Assembly (NCBI GenBank): GCA_022559845.1
Contig: CM040128.1
Coordinates: 181,730,805-181,794,804, forward strand
Reading direction: 5' to 3'
Length of the DNA: 64,000 nucleotides
Origin: Amorphophallus konjac
Lineage: Eukaryota; Streptophyta; Magnoliopsida; Alismatales; Araceae
This document shows, in pieces, positions 54,945-64,000 of this stretch (the stretch's first letter is position 1; each line of letters begins with the position of its first letter). The notes below the pieces were generated by a model. That model saw only the letters and a list, made by a program, of their open reading frames with translations. It was not told the DNA's origin and ran no database searches. Both the position numbers and the translations under genes were made by a program.

Positions 54945-57217
54945 TGGTGCGGACACCCGAGCGATCGAGAAGCACGATACGCCGTGCCACCGGTACCGTA
55001 CGCGGAGCACCACCCGAGCCACGTCGGCGTCCATCTAGCTCAGAGACAGTCTGGAGACTCCCCATTGAGTCTCAGCAGTTATCACATTTATTTGGACTTT
55101 ATTTGTGTGTCATGTGTGTTTATTTAGTTTTATTCAGTTTGTAATTTGGATTATAATAAGGGTTTATGTGTAAAATAGGACCACCCGGGTCCCACGGGCC
55201 CCCCCACCCCTCCTCCCATTGATCCACCTCATCCCTAGGACCCATGCGGGGTCAGTCAACATTCCAATTGTGGGCTTCTAGAAGAGTGGGCCAAGTGGAC
55301 TTGAAAGTCAAGGTTGGCCACCAACCTTAACCCCATAGTCAAGGGGGCGCCCTCCTCTCATTGTCACCCTTTTATTTTTTTGTAAAATGTGTGTAGAAAT
55401 AATTAGTTCTACTCTCCTTTTTTTATTCCCCCAAACCTAGATCTAGGGGTAATTTGAGTCTTCTAGCAATTCATATAAATGCCTTCTATTTCCTATTTAT
55501 GAAGAATTAATGCATAAGAAATTTGGAATTTCCTTGGAGCAAGGCTGGTGCGCCCGTCTCTCTCTCTCCTCTCTCCCCCTTCAGCAGCTGGAAAGGTTGC
55601 CTTCTGAGGTGGGAAGCCTCACGTATCAGTTCCGTGATCGCCGTCGCCGCCATCGTGCCGCCATCGCACCACCACGGTTGCTGCCGGTGTTCTGTTCATC
55701 CAGGATATAGGTTCCATCCACGAATTTCTGCTCTCCACCCCGAGGTTTTCTTGAGCTGGGATTTTTAGGGTGTGTTCCAGAGGTGTCTCCCACGTTCCAA
55801 AAAAATTGGTTGGTCTTTTAGCTTCCGTTTCATATTTTTACATTTTCGTCCATCCTTTTGTTCTAGATCTGCCAGGTTTCTATCTATAGTGACAGTAACC
55901 CTGATCTTCCCACCTTCGACCCATCTTTTGATTTTTCCTGGAGCTCCCAATTGTATTGGAGGTTCTTTCTACCATCCCCTCCACCCACGAATTTTCGTTG
56001 ATTTTCTAAAGACCATCTCATATTTTCTAAAAATCATCTTCAGATCCCCCCCACAGTTCTGCCTGCCAGTATCCAGATCCGACCCGAGTCAGTGTAAAAA
56101 CCATAACAAATCGAGACCTCCACCGATCCCTTCACAAGAATTATTTCCGTTTTACTCTCTTTCCCCCCATAACTTTCATGAAGAGCTCGAAGTCTGATTC
56201 GGAGCTTTGCTTTACGGTCAATGGTAGTTCTCAGAAAACTGCTCTGCTGTTCTGAGAGTTCCGGTACTGTGAAATAGCAACTTCAAAAATAGTTTCAAGC
56301 CAGATCCGTGCAGATCCAGTTGATCTCTCTAGCTCTAGGTTGAATTACTTCAAAAGAGCTTTCCAACGATACCTCTTGAGATTCGATCTGACATCGGATT
56401 GATCTCAGCGGCCGATCTCGCCGGATCGCCGCTGAGAAAAAATAGAAGCAGAAATCCGTGGACAGCAACTTCCCCGCTTGGAGATCGGAGCCGATCGGCC
56501 TCCGACCGGTGTTTTCGGCCGACCGCCGTCCAAGGAGGCATGCCACCATGGGTCCCCATCACAGCGGGCCCCACCCCACCATAGCCGGAGGTTGGAACGG
56601 TCTGTGGGCCCCACGGACCCGTAGATCACGCCGTCCGGACAGCACGAAAATGCGGAGTTCCGCACCGATGGACGACATCAAAATGCTGCCATTCAACCCG
56701 ATTGTCGTGACTCCGGGCCCCGGGCCCCACATGTGACCTATTACCTCCCTGCGTGGAGTGGGTCAAATTTTTGTACTACTGTAAAATTTGTTAACCGGGA
56801 GTCCGAGATTGGCCGGGGTTGTCTTCCCCACGCCGGGTGCGTGGAGGTAAAGATCGTAACTTCTTGGCATTTACTTGCTAGTTTAGTATATGATCTTAGG
56901 CCGCTGCCGAGTGCGATTGGAACTAGCCCGTGAGTCCATGTCACCGCTGTGATGTGAGAGTGACCCATCCCGTGACTCGATCCGAGTCGGGAAGCGAGTC
57001 GACTACCCTTAACTCTGCCGGTTCTTCAACCGCGTACGATCCGCATTTCCCTCGCTTGGGACGACGAGTGAGCTTGCATTTCTATTAGCGACGTATAGCC
57101 CATAGGAAATCATCGTGTCGGGCTGAAGTCTCTCCAATTTGTGTGTTGCTGGTCGCATCTCCATCTAGAGTCCGAGGTCCGCATCATATAGAGTCGGTCT
57201 CCCGTCTCCGTCCCGCA
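54945..57217 (+). repeat. Chromovirus 5' LTR
   Basis: Starts TGGTGCGGACACCC and ends ..CGTCCCGCA a few bases before the PBS. Shared landmarks with the 3' copy: TACGCGGAGCACCACCCGAG, CAGTTATCACATTTATTTGG and a CTCTCTCTCT run at about 55558. Both borders are inferred by comparison and could shift by a few bases. Confidence 0.75.
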
Positions 57218-57223
57218 TCTATT

Positions 57224-57235
57224 TGGTATCATAGC
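57224..57235 (+). promoter_or_regulatory. Primer-binding site, one mismatch to tRNA-iMet
   Basis: TGGTATCATAGC differs from the canonical TGGTATCAGAGC by one base. It lies 6 bp after the proposed LTR end. Confidence 0.7.
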
Positions 57236-57533
57236 AAGTTGAGTCTTGGGTAGTCTTTGCATAAGTCTCGCATGCATCATGGTCTAAGTCGAGTCTAGGA
57301 TCATCATTATTTATAAAACAAAAAAAGTGTTTTAAAATTACATTTCATCCCGATAATCTGGTATCTTAAAAGGCGTTGTCCGAACGATTAGGCTATGCCT
57401 ATCGGGAAGGCCACACACTTGTGGGAGTGATCTTCGGATCTATTAACTCCGCCACGTACCGATATTGGTTTAGGTCTAGGTGCATTAGTCGGTGTTTGCA
57501 TCAGTTTGTGTCTCCTAGTTCCTGTGTCTTTGC

Positions 57534-59071
57534 ATGCCCACCCGTCGAGGTACCCAATACTCGCGACCACCACCTATGGCGGATTCCCAAGCCCATAGCT
57601 CCGATGAGTCCTCGATGACCGAGATGTTCCGAGCCATTATGGAACGTCTTGACACGCGTATGGATGGCCTTAGTACACGTCTAGATGGCGTAGGAACGCG
57701 TCTAGAAGGGAGAATGAAAGCCCTCGAGGATCGGGCCGAATCTTCGGACCCGTCCATCCAGGGTCTTGTAGGGAGGATTGCCGTCCTCGAGAGGGCCCCA
57801 GCGGCGGCGCAACCCGCGCCGACCAATGGTCAACAAGAGCCAGCTCAGCAACCTGCTACACCAAGGGCTCAGGCAGTGGATGTTGGGAGGCAACAGGTGC
57901 ATGTGGTGGATGACTATGCATCTGACAATGAGCAAGGGGGTTACGGTCGTCAGAATCAACGACAGAATCGTGATGACGATGACGATGACCGCATTCTTAG
58001 GGGCGTGCGTGCGGACCCTCCCACTTTTAGCGGGTCCTTGGACCCCAGGGTGTATGTAGATTGGGAGGCCGGCATGGACCGGTACTTCGAGTGGTTTGAG
58101 ATGACGGACCACCGAAGAGTCTGATACGCGAAGATGAAGCTGCAAGGGCAGGCCCAAACTTTTTGGACCAATGTGGAGAGCCTGCTCAATCAGCGACGTC
58201 AACCCCAAATCGGTACTTGGGATGACATGAAAACCAAGCAGAGGGAGAAATACCTTCCTGCCTCATATCACCAACGTCTCATAGATAAATGGCAAAGCAT
58301 CTCCAAGGGAACCGATCCGTGACTGAGTACACCGCTGAGTTTGATGAGTATTACTTACAGTGTGGAGTTACGGAGGAGAGCACCATGACTATATCCCCCG
58401 CTTTCGAAGGGGTCTGCGGCCCAACTATCAGAATGAACTCTTTCACCGCAATGCGACCACTTTGGAGCAGGCATATCAGGTTGCTCTTGAATTGGAGCAA
58501 TTTGAGGCCGAGTTCGAGTCTCCCCATCGGTTGGGCTCCTTTCCCCTACGTAGTGTCGAGCCCCGTGGCTCATCTGGCACGTATCTACGGGCCCCCATGG
58601 CTCAACCTCAGGAGCTCGCTCGCCCCGAGGGACCTTCCTCGTCCCCAGCATCTTACGGCACCCACAGCCCGTCCACCGACACCCGCACCTCCTGCACATC
58701 CTTTGCTACCTACACCTCCTATCCGTCAGGAGGATAAAGGGAAAGGACCCTTGATTGGGGAGCTTAGTGGATCATGGCAGCAGTGTTACCGCTGCAATGG
58801 GTTCGGCCATTTTGCCAACCAGTGTCCCACCCGCCCATCTCTTATCATTGGGGACACCAAGGCCGAGGATACCACCCCTGCGGGCCTCGAGTTAGTCACC
58901 TATGAAGCAGCAGATCAGGAGCTAGCTGACGAATACTATGAGATTGAAGGTGATGACCTAGATGTCCCGCATACTGATGATGCCCACGTGGGGGTCGTCA
59001 GGTGTATTCTCACCCCGCCACAAGCCAGTGATGACTGGCATCGGACCACTATTATTTTATACCTTCTGTAG
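57534..59071 (+). pseudogene. Chromovirus Gag
   Basis: From ATG 57534: a helical N-terminus (ERLDTRMDGLSTRLDGVGTR), an acidic linker (DDDDDD near 57975), and the capsid with PPTFSGSLDPRVYVDWEAGM, MKLQGQAQTFWTNVESLL, KTKQREKYLPASYHQRLIDK and EYTAEFDEYYLQCG. The zinc knuckle CYRCNGFGHFANQC (C-x2-C-x4-H-x4-C) is near 58785. A TGA at 58122 (likely former CGA) and at least two frame changes (58300-58330, 58390-58420) break the frame, with the end in the same frame as the zinc knuckle. Gag assembles the particle. Confidence 0.88.
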
Positions 59072-59427
59072 CTGGGCAAGCATGTGTGTAAAGTGATCAT
59101 CGATAGCGGAGTTGCATCAATGCAATCTCCACGGGTGCTGTCTCCCGTCTTGGTCTTACACCCGTGGATCACCCTAGCCCCTATCGTGTATCGTGGGTGG
59201 ATTCCACTTCCATTTCGATCAGACTGCGGTGCTTGGTCCCACTGCAGTTCTATGCCTACCGTGACGATGTATGGTGTGATGTCCTACCCATGGAGGTGGG
59301 TAATATTATTCTGGGTAGGCCATGGTTATTTGATTGGGATGCCACACTCCATGGCCGGTCGAACACCTATACCTTCGACCATGACGGCCAACGGATTACT
59401 CTCCAACCTCATCAGCCCAAGAGCTGA
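59072..59427 (+). pseudogene. Chromovirus aspartic protease
   Basis: KVIIDSGVAS supplies the D-S-G active site near 59090. After a frame change, NIILGRPWLFDWDATLHGRS and TYTFDHDGQRITL (59300-59410) match the C-terminal part of Gypsy proteases. It follows gag after a TAG at 59069 and precedes RT in normal order. Confidence 0.85.
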
Positions 59428-60435
59428 TCAGTTAGGGTCCTACTGGCCCTAGTGCTCCGGAGCCTTCCATTCCCGGGCCCAGTACCCCGTCTCTAGCTCG
59501 GCTATGACCGTTACATCTGGCCCAGGTGAGCCCTCGACTAGGAGATTGATGTTGATTAGCTCCCAGGAAATGGAGCGGGAGGCTAGTCGGGGCTGTCCCG
59601 TGTTTGCTATTACGGTTCGAGAGGTAGAGTGAGACTCCTAGGGTGAGCTCCCACCCGTGGTTGTCCCCATTCTGCAGGAGTTTGCTGATATCTTTCCCAA
59701 TGAGCTTCCCGAGGGACTCCCACCTATGCGGGATATTCAGCATGCCATCGACCTTATCTGGGCTCTTCATTGCCCAACCTTCCTCATTATCGCATGAGTC
59801 CCACGGAATTCTGAGCTAAAACGGCAGGTCGATGAGTTGATGTAGAGAGGATCTGTTCGAGACAGCATGAACCCATGTGCTGTACCCGCATTACTCGCCC
59901 CGAAGAAGGATGGCACGTGGAGAATGTGCATTAATAGCTGTGCCATCAACAAAATCACCGTGAAGTACAGATTCCCTATTCCCCGCCTGGATGACATGCT
60001 AGACATGATGGCTGGTGCCACTATCTTCTTAAAGATTGATCTTAAGAGTGGCTACCATCAGGTGAGGATTAGGCCAGGTGATGAGTGGAAGACCGCATTC
60101 AAGACCAAGGATGGTATATATGAGTGGTTGGTCATGCCTTTTGGGTTGACCAATGCCCCTAGCACATTCATGCGACTCATGACTCAGTCCTTCAACCGTT
60201 TATTGGAGTCTTTGTGGTTGTGTATTTTGATGATATCCTTATCTATAGTCGCACCACGGGGGATCACTTAGACCACCTTCGACAGGTCTATCTTCTTCTT
60301 AGGCGAGCGCAGTTGTATGCAAAACCACAGAAGTGTGCCTTCATGACACCTCAGCTTACCTTCTGGGTTTTATTGTGTCTAGTACTGGGGTCTCCGCCAA
60401 TCCGGAGAAGGTCTGAGCCATTGTTGAGTGGCTGA
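59428..60435 (+). pseudogene. Chromovirus reverse transcriptase
   Basis: After a diverged linker (E-F-x-D-I-F-P-N-E-L-P-E-G at about 59680), RT shows [50 protein letters not shown] (first catalytic Asp), [20 protein letters not shown] and, in another frame, [13 protein letters not shown] (the FxDD box) near 60220. Stops at about 59796 and 59843 and a frame change at about 60210 inactivate it. Confidence 0.92.
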
Positions 60436-61010
60436 AACCCCGTACGGTTCATGATGTCCGCAGCTTTCATGGCCTTGCGACGTTCTATCATCGCTTTATC
60501 CGCGGATTTAGCTCCATCACCGCCCCGATCACGGATTGTATCCGGAAGGGCACCTTCGTTATGGACGAAGGTTACAGCTGCCGCCTTCAAGGACATCAAG
60601 GAGCGCATGACCCAGACACCTATCCTTCGATTGCCTGATTTCTCGAAGGTGTTTGAGGTCTCTTGTGATGCGTCGGGTGTGGGATAGGAGGTTTGTTGAG
60701 TCAGGAGACCCACCCGGTCGCATATTTCAGCGAGAAGCTGAATGACGTGAAACTGTGATACTCCACTTATGATAAGGAATTTTATGCAGTTGTTCAGGCT
60801 CTTAGCATTGGAGGCACTATCTATTAGATCAGGAGTTTGTATTATACTCCGATCATGAGGCTTTGAGGTACCTCCATTCCCCAAAAAAGCTTAATTCACT
60901 TCACATCGTTGGGTTGAGTATCTCCAGCAGTTCACCTTTGTGCTAAAACATAAGGCTGGAGTGGAGAACAAGGTGGCCGATGCCTTGAGTCGGCGAGCGT
61001 TTTTGCTTAC
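60436..61010 (+). pseudogene. Chromovirus RNase H
   Basis: Fragments in changing frames: [16 protein letters not shown] (thumb/connection), [20 protein letters not shown] (first catalytic Asp in C-D-A-S), then after a TAG at about 60684 the VAYFSEKLND block, STYDKEFYAVVQAL and [17 protein letters not shown] (last catalytic Asp). The order is canonical. RNase H removes template RNA during cDNA synthesis. Confidence 0.88.
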
Positions 61011-61995
61011 CACCATGAGTGTGCCGAGGTCATAGGGTTAGAGAAGATGAGAGAGGCCTATATTGATTGTCCTGACTTTGGTCAGATTTATACCACTCTC
61101 CAGGTCGGACCCACGAGAGACCTTGATGATTATGTGCTTCAGGAGGCTACCTCTTTCGAGGAGGCAGGCTTTGTGTTCCCCGAACTTCGGTTCGAGACTC
61201 TTAGTCTGGGAGCTACATGCGGGAGGTCAAGCTGGCCACTTTGGTCGGAACAAGACTATTGAGGCAGTTGAGCATAGATTTTATTGGCCTAGCTTGAAGC
61301 GCGATGTTGCTCACATTGTGGCTCAGTGCCGTACATGTGCTACGACCAAGATGAAGAAGTAAAGCTCGGGCCTCTATACGCCTCTTCCCGTGCCTGATGC
61401 CCCGTGGCAGGATGTTAGCGTGGATTTTATCTTGGGATTGCCACGTACCTCCAGGAAGCATGATTTTGTCTATGTGGTGGTTGATCGATTCTCGAAGATG
61501 GCCCTTTTTATTCCCTGCTCGAAGACTTCGGATGCTTCGAGGGTAGCCCGCCTATTCCTTACTCATGTGGTGTGCAAGTTCGGGTTGCCTCGTACCATAG
61601 TGTCGACCATGATGTTAGATTCACCAGTTATTTTTGGAAGACACTGTGGCATATGTTGGGTACTCACCTCAAGTTTTCTACTGCCTATCACCCCCAGACA
61701 GATGGTCAGGCCGAGGTGGTCAATAGAGTTTGGGTGATCTTTTGAGGTGTCTTGTCAGGGACCGCATAGGGGATTGGGATCTCATGTTACCACTGGCAGA
61801 GTTTGCATATAATGATTCAGTAAATAGGTCCTACCGGCATGAGTCCATTCAAGATTGGCACAGGTCGTAGGCCTAGGAAGCCAGTGGATCTTGTCCCCAT
61901 GCCCATCCATGCACGAGTGTCGGAGTCTGCCGAGTCGTTTGCTAGGCATGTTAGGAGTCTGCATGACGACATCCGTCGTCACATTGAGGCCAGCA
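61011..61995 (+). pseudogene. Chromovirus integrase (zinc finger and core)
   Basis: HHCC finger: AGHFGRNKTIEAVEHRFYWP and the C-R-T-C-A motif (61240-61350). Core: [20 protein letters not shown] (first Asp) and [20 protein letters not shown]. The second Asp region near 61605 is damaged (V-S-T-M in place of V-S-D-R), and the [14 protein letters not shown] block with the catalytic Glu lies in another frame near 61690. MSPFKIGTGRRPRKPVDLVP (61839) closes the core. Several indels. Confidence 0.9.
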
Positions 61996-62062
61996 ATGCA
62001 CGGTATAAGGAGCTAGCCGATGCCCATGACACCACCGAGAGTTCCGAGAGGGCGAATATGTC

Positions 62063-62540
62063 ATGATCAGGGTAAGACCTGAACGTTTTCCCTCTGGAAC
62101 CGTTAAGAAATTGCAAGCTCGCGGAGCCGGTCCATTTAGAGTGTTGAAACGCGTTGGATCCAAGGCATATGTTGTGGACCTTCCTGAGGAATATGGTATA
62201 AGCTCTACTTTTAATGTATCGGATCAGTTGCATAAGGGACCCAGCGGTGATCCCTAGTGAGCCTTTCGAGCCATCCCCTCCCATTGAGAGTGATCCCACA
62301 CTGAGTGTCCACCGTCAGCCCCTTTTTCAACAGCAGTGAGAGCATATAGGTCATATACTGGATGAGCAGGTGACAGTTACCAGGAGTGGATCCTACCCGC
62401 GCTACCTAGTGCGATGGAGAGGATGGCCTGCCACTGAGGATACGTGGATCACCCATGGAGATTTGCAGCGGATTGATCCGACCTACTGGAGCGATACCAC
62501 AGTGATGCAGACCCTTACTCGAAAGGGTCGAGTTTTCTCC
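62063..62540 (+). pseudogene. Integrase C-terminus: GPY/F module and chromodomain-like tail
   Basis: 62063-62257: GAGPFRVLKRVGSKAYVVDL is the GPY/F module. After a frame change at about 62260-62345, 62385-62500 reads YPRYLVRWRGWPATEDTWIT and D-L-Q-R-I-D-P, a chromodomain-like fold that in chromoviruses guides integration to modified chromatin. The frame stays open across the LTR border at 62554 into the 3' LTR. Confidence 0.8.
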
Positions 62541-62545
62541 CACCC

Positions 62546-62553
62546 GGGAGAAG
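62546..62553 (+). promoter_or_regulatory. Candidate polypurine tract
   Basis: GGGAGAAG abuts the proposed 3' LTR start TGGTGCG. Short for a PPT, so the border is tentative. Confidence 0.5.
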
Positions 62554-64000
62554 TGGTGCGACACCCCGAGCGATCGAAGCATGATACGCTGAGCCACCGG
62601 TACCGTACGCGGAGCACCACCCGAGCCACGTCGGCGTCCATCTGGCTCGGAGACAGTCTGGAGACTCCCCTTGAGTCTCGGCAGTTATCACATTTATTTG
62701 GACTTTATTTGTGTGTCATGTGTGTTTATTTAGTTTTATTCAGTTTGTAATTTGGATTGTAATAAGGGTTTATGTATAAAATGGGACTAACCCGGTCCCA
62801 CGGGCCCCCCCACCCCTCCTCCCATTGATCCACCTCATCCCTAGGGCCCATGTGGGTCAGTCAACATTCCAACTGTGGGCTTCTAGAAGAGTGGGCCAAG
62901 TGAGGGACAAGTGGACTTGAAAGTCAAGGTTGGCCACCAACCTTAACCCCATAGTCAAGGGGGCGCCCTCCTCTCATTGTCACCCTTTTATTTTTTCGTA
63001 AAATGTGTGTAGAACTAATTAGTTCTACTCCTTTTTTAATTCCCCCAAACCCTAGATCTAGGGGTAGTTTGAGTCTTTTGGCAATTCATATAAATGCCTT
63101 GTATTTCTCATTTATGAAGAATTAATGCATAAGAAATCTGGAATTTCCTTGGAGCAAGGCTGGTGCGCCTCTCTCTCTCTGTCCTCTCTCCCCCTTCAGC
63201 ACTGGGAAGGTTGCCTTCTGAGGTGGGAAGCCTCACGTATCAGTTCCGGTGATCACCGCCGCCGCCATCGTGCCGCCATGGCACCACCATGGTTGCCGCC
63301 GGTGTTCTGTCCATCCAGGATAGAGTTCCATCCACGAATTTCTGCTCTCCACCCCGAGGTCTTATTGAGCTGGGATTTTTAGGGTGTGTTCCAGAGGTGA
63401 CTCCCACACTCCAAAAATATTGGTTGGTCTTTTTAGCTTCCGTTTCATATTTTTACATTTTCGTCCATCTTTTTGTTCCAGATCTTCCAGGTTTCTATCT
63501 ACAGTGACAGCAACCCTGATCTTTCCACCTTCAACCCATCGTTTTTATTTTCCTGGAGCTCCCAATTTTACTGGGGTTATGTCTACCTCCCCTCCACCCA
63601 CAAATTTTCTTGGAATTTCTAAAGACCATCTCATATTTTTCTAAAAATCCTCATCAGATCCCCCACAGTTCTGCCTGCCAGTATCCAGATCCGACCCCCA
63701 GTCAGTGTAAAATCCATAACAAATCGAGACCTCCACCAATCCTTTCACATGAATTATTTCCGTTTTCATATCTTTCCCATCCATAACTTTCATGAAGAGC
63801 TCAAAGTCTTATTCGGAGATTTGATTTACTTTCAAAGGCAGTTCTCAGGAAACTGCTCTGCTTTCTGAGAGTTCAGGTACTGTGCAACAGTAACTTCAAA
63901 AATTGTTTCAGGCCAGATTCGTGCAGATCCAGTTGATCCCTCTGGTTCTAGGTTGAAGTACTTCGAAATAGCTTCCAACGGTACCTCCTGAGCCTCGATC
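62554..64000 (+). repeat. Chromovirus 3' LTR, truncated by the window end
   Basis: Aligns by eye with 54945 onward to about 56385 with scattered substitutions and small indels, clearly more diverged than the LTR pairs of the Tat and TR-GAG elements. Confidence 0.8.

Larger units (their letters stand above)
54945..64000 (+). mobile_element. Chromovirus-type Ty3/Gypsy element, decayed (3' end off window)
   Basis: LTR copies at 54945-57217 and from 62554 flank a plus-strand order of gag, protease, RT, RNase H, integrase, GPY/F module and chromodomain-like tail. Integrase after RNase H marks Ty3/Gypsy; the chromodomain-like end marks the chromovirus branch. Every gene has frameshifts or stops. 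The lineage within chromoviruses is not resolved. Confidence 0.88.

Overview
The window is nuclear DNA of a flowering plant. It is built almost entirely of nested transposable elements. Several features are plant-specific: Copia and Sirevirus-like LTRs, a Tat-lineage Gypsy element with a second archaeal-type RNase H, tRNA-iMet primer sites, a CACTA transposase with plant-only domains, and a plant mobile domain (PMD) protein. I see no intact host gene, rRNA, tRNA or CRISPR array. The species cannot be named from the sequence.

Layout. 1-3.9 kb: a minus-strand Copia gag start, its primer site and 5' LTR; a 2.03-kb plus-strand solo LTR with a 5-bp target duplication sits inside that LTR. 4.3-7.8 kb: a decayed CACTA transposase (minus). 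7.8-9.1 kb: AT-rich DNA with two strong inverted repeats. 9.1-10.7 kb: exon-like remains of an unidentified host gene. 10.8-11.3 kb: a LINE reverse transcriptase tail. 11.7-12.5 kb: a Gypsy gag relic. 12.7-14.1 kb: LTR-like and polypyrimidine repeats. 14.1-16.8 kb: a Sirevirus-like 3' LTR, its polypurine tract and an env-like 3' coding region. 16.8-19.1 kb: unrecognised GC-rich DNA and a hairpin-rich block.

19.1-45.4 kb: a 26.3-kb Tat/Ogre-like Gypsy retrotransposon on the minus strand, with 3.2-kb LTRs, PBS, gag, protease, RT/RNase H, archaeal-type RNase H and integrase. Between integrase and the 3' LTR lie two tandem arrays (42 bp and about 127 bp) and then a gene on the opposite (plus) strand. 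This antisense gene encodes a PMD protein with a C-terminal coiled coil. It has a TATA-like/pyrimidine-rich leader of its own and four phase-consistent GT-AG introns of 79-93 bp. Sense and antisense coding regions are disabled mainly by single-base stops of the C-to-T type, yet the LTRs differ at only about 40 sites by eye.

45.4-45.7 kb is a fragment of another Gypsy integrase. 45.8-54.6 kb is a structurally complete 8.7-kb non-autonomous element: 3.8-kb LTRs, a 1.1-kb interior with tRNA-iMet PBS, one 153-aa double-zinc-knuckle protein, a PPT, and perfect 5-bp target duplications. It is a large TR-GAG-type element. 54.9-64.0 kb is a plus-strand chromovirus with a degraded gag-pol and chromodomain-like C-terminus; its 3' LTR runs off the window.

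A recurring theme is that several different elements carry arrays of short dyad-symmetric cassettes in their non-coding parts. The most interesting object is the intron-bearing antisense PMD gene inside the giant Tat element.
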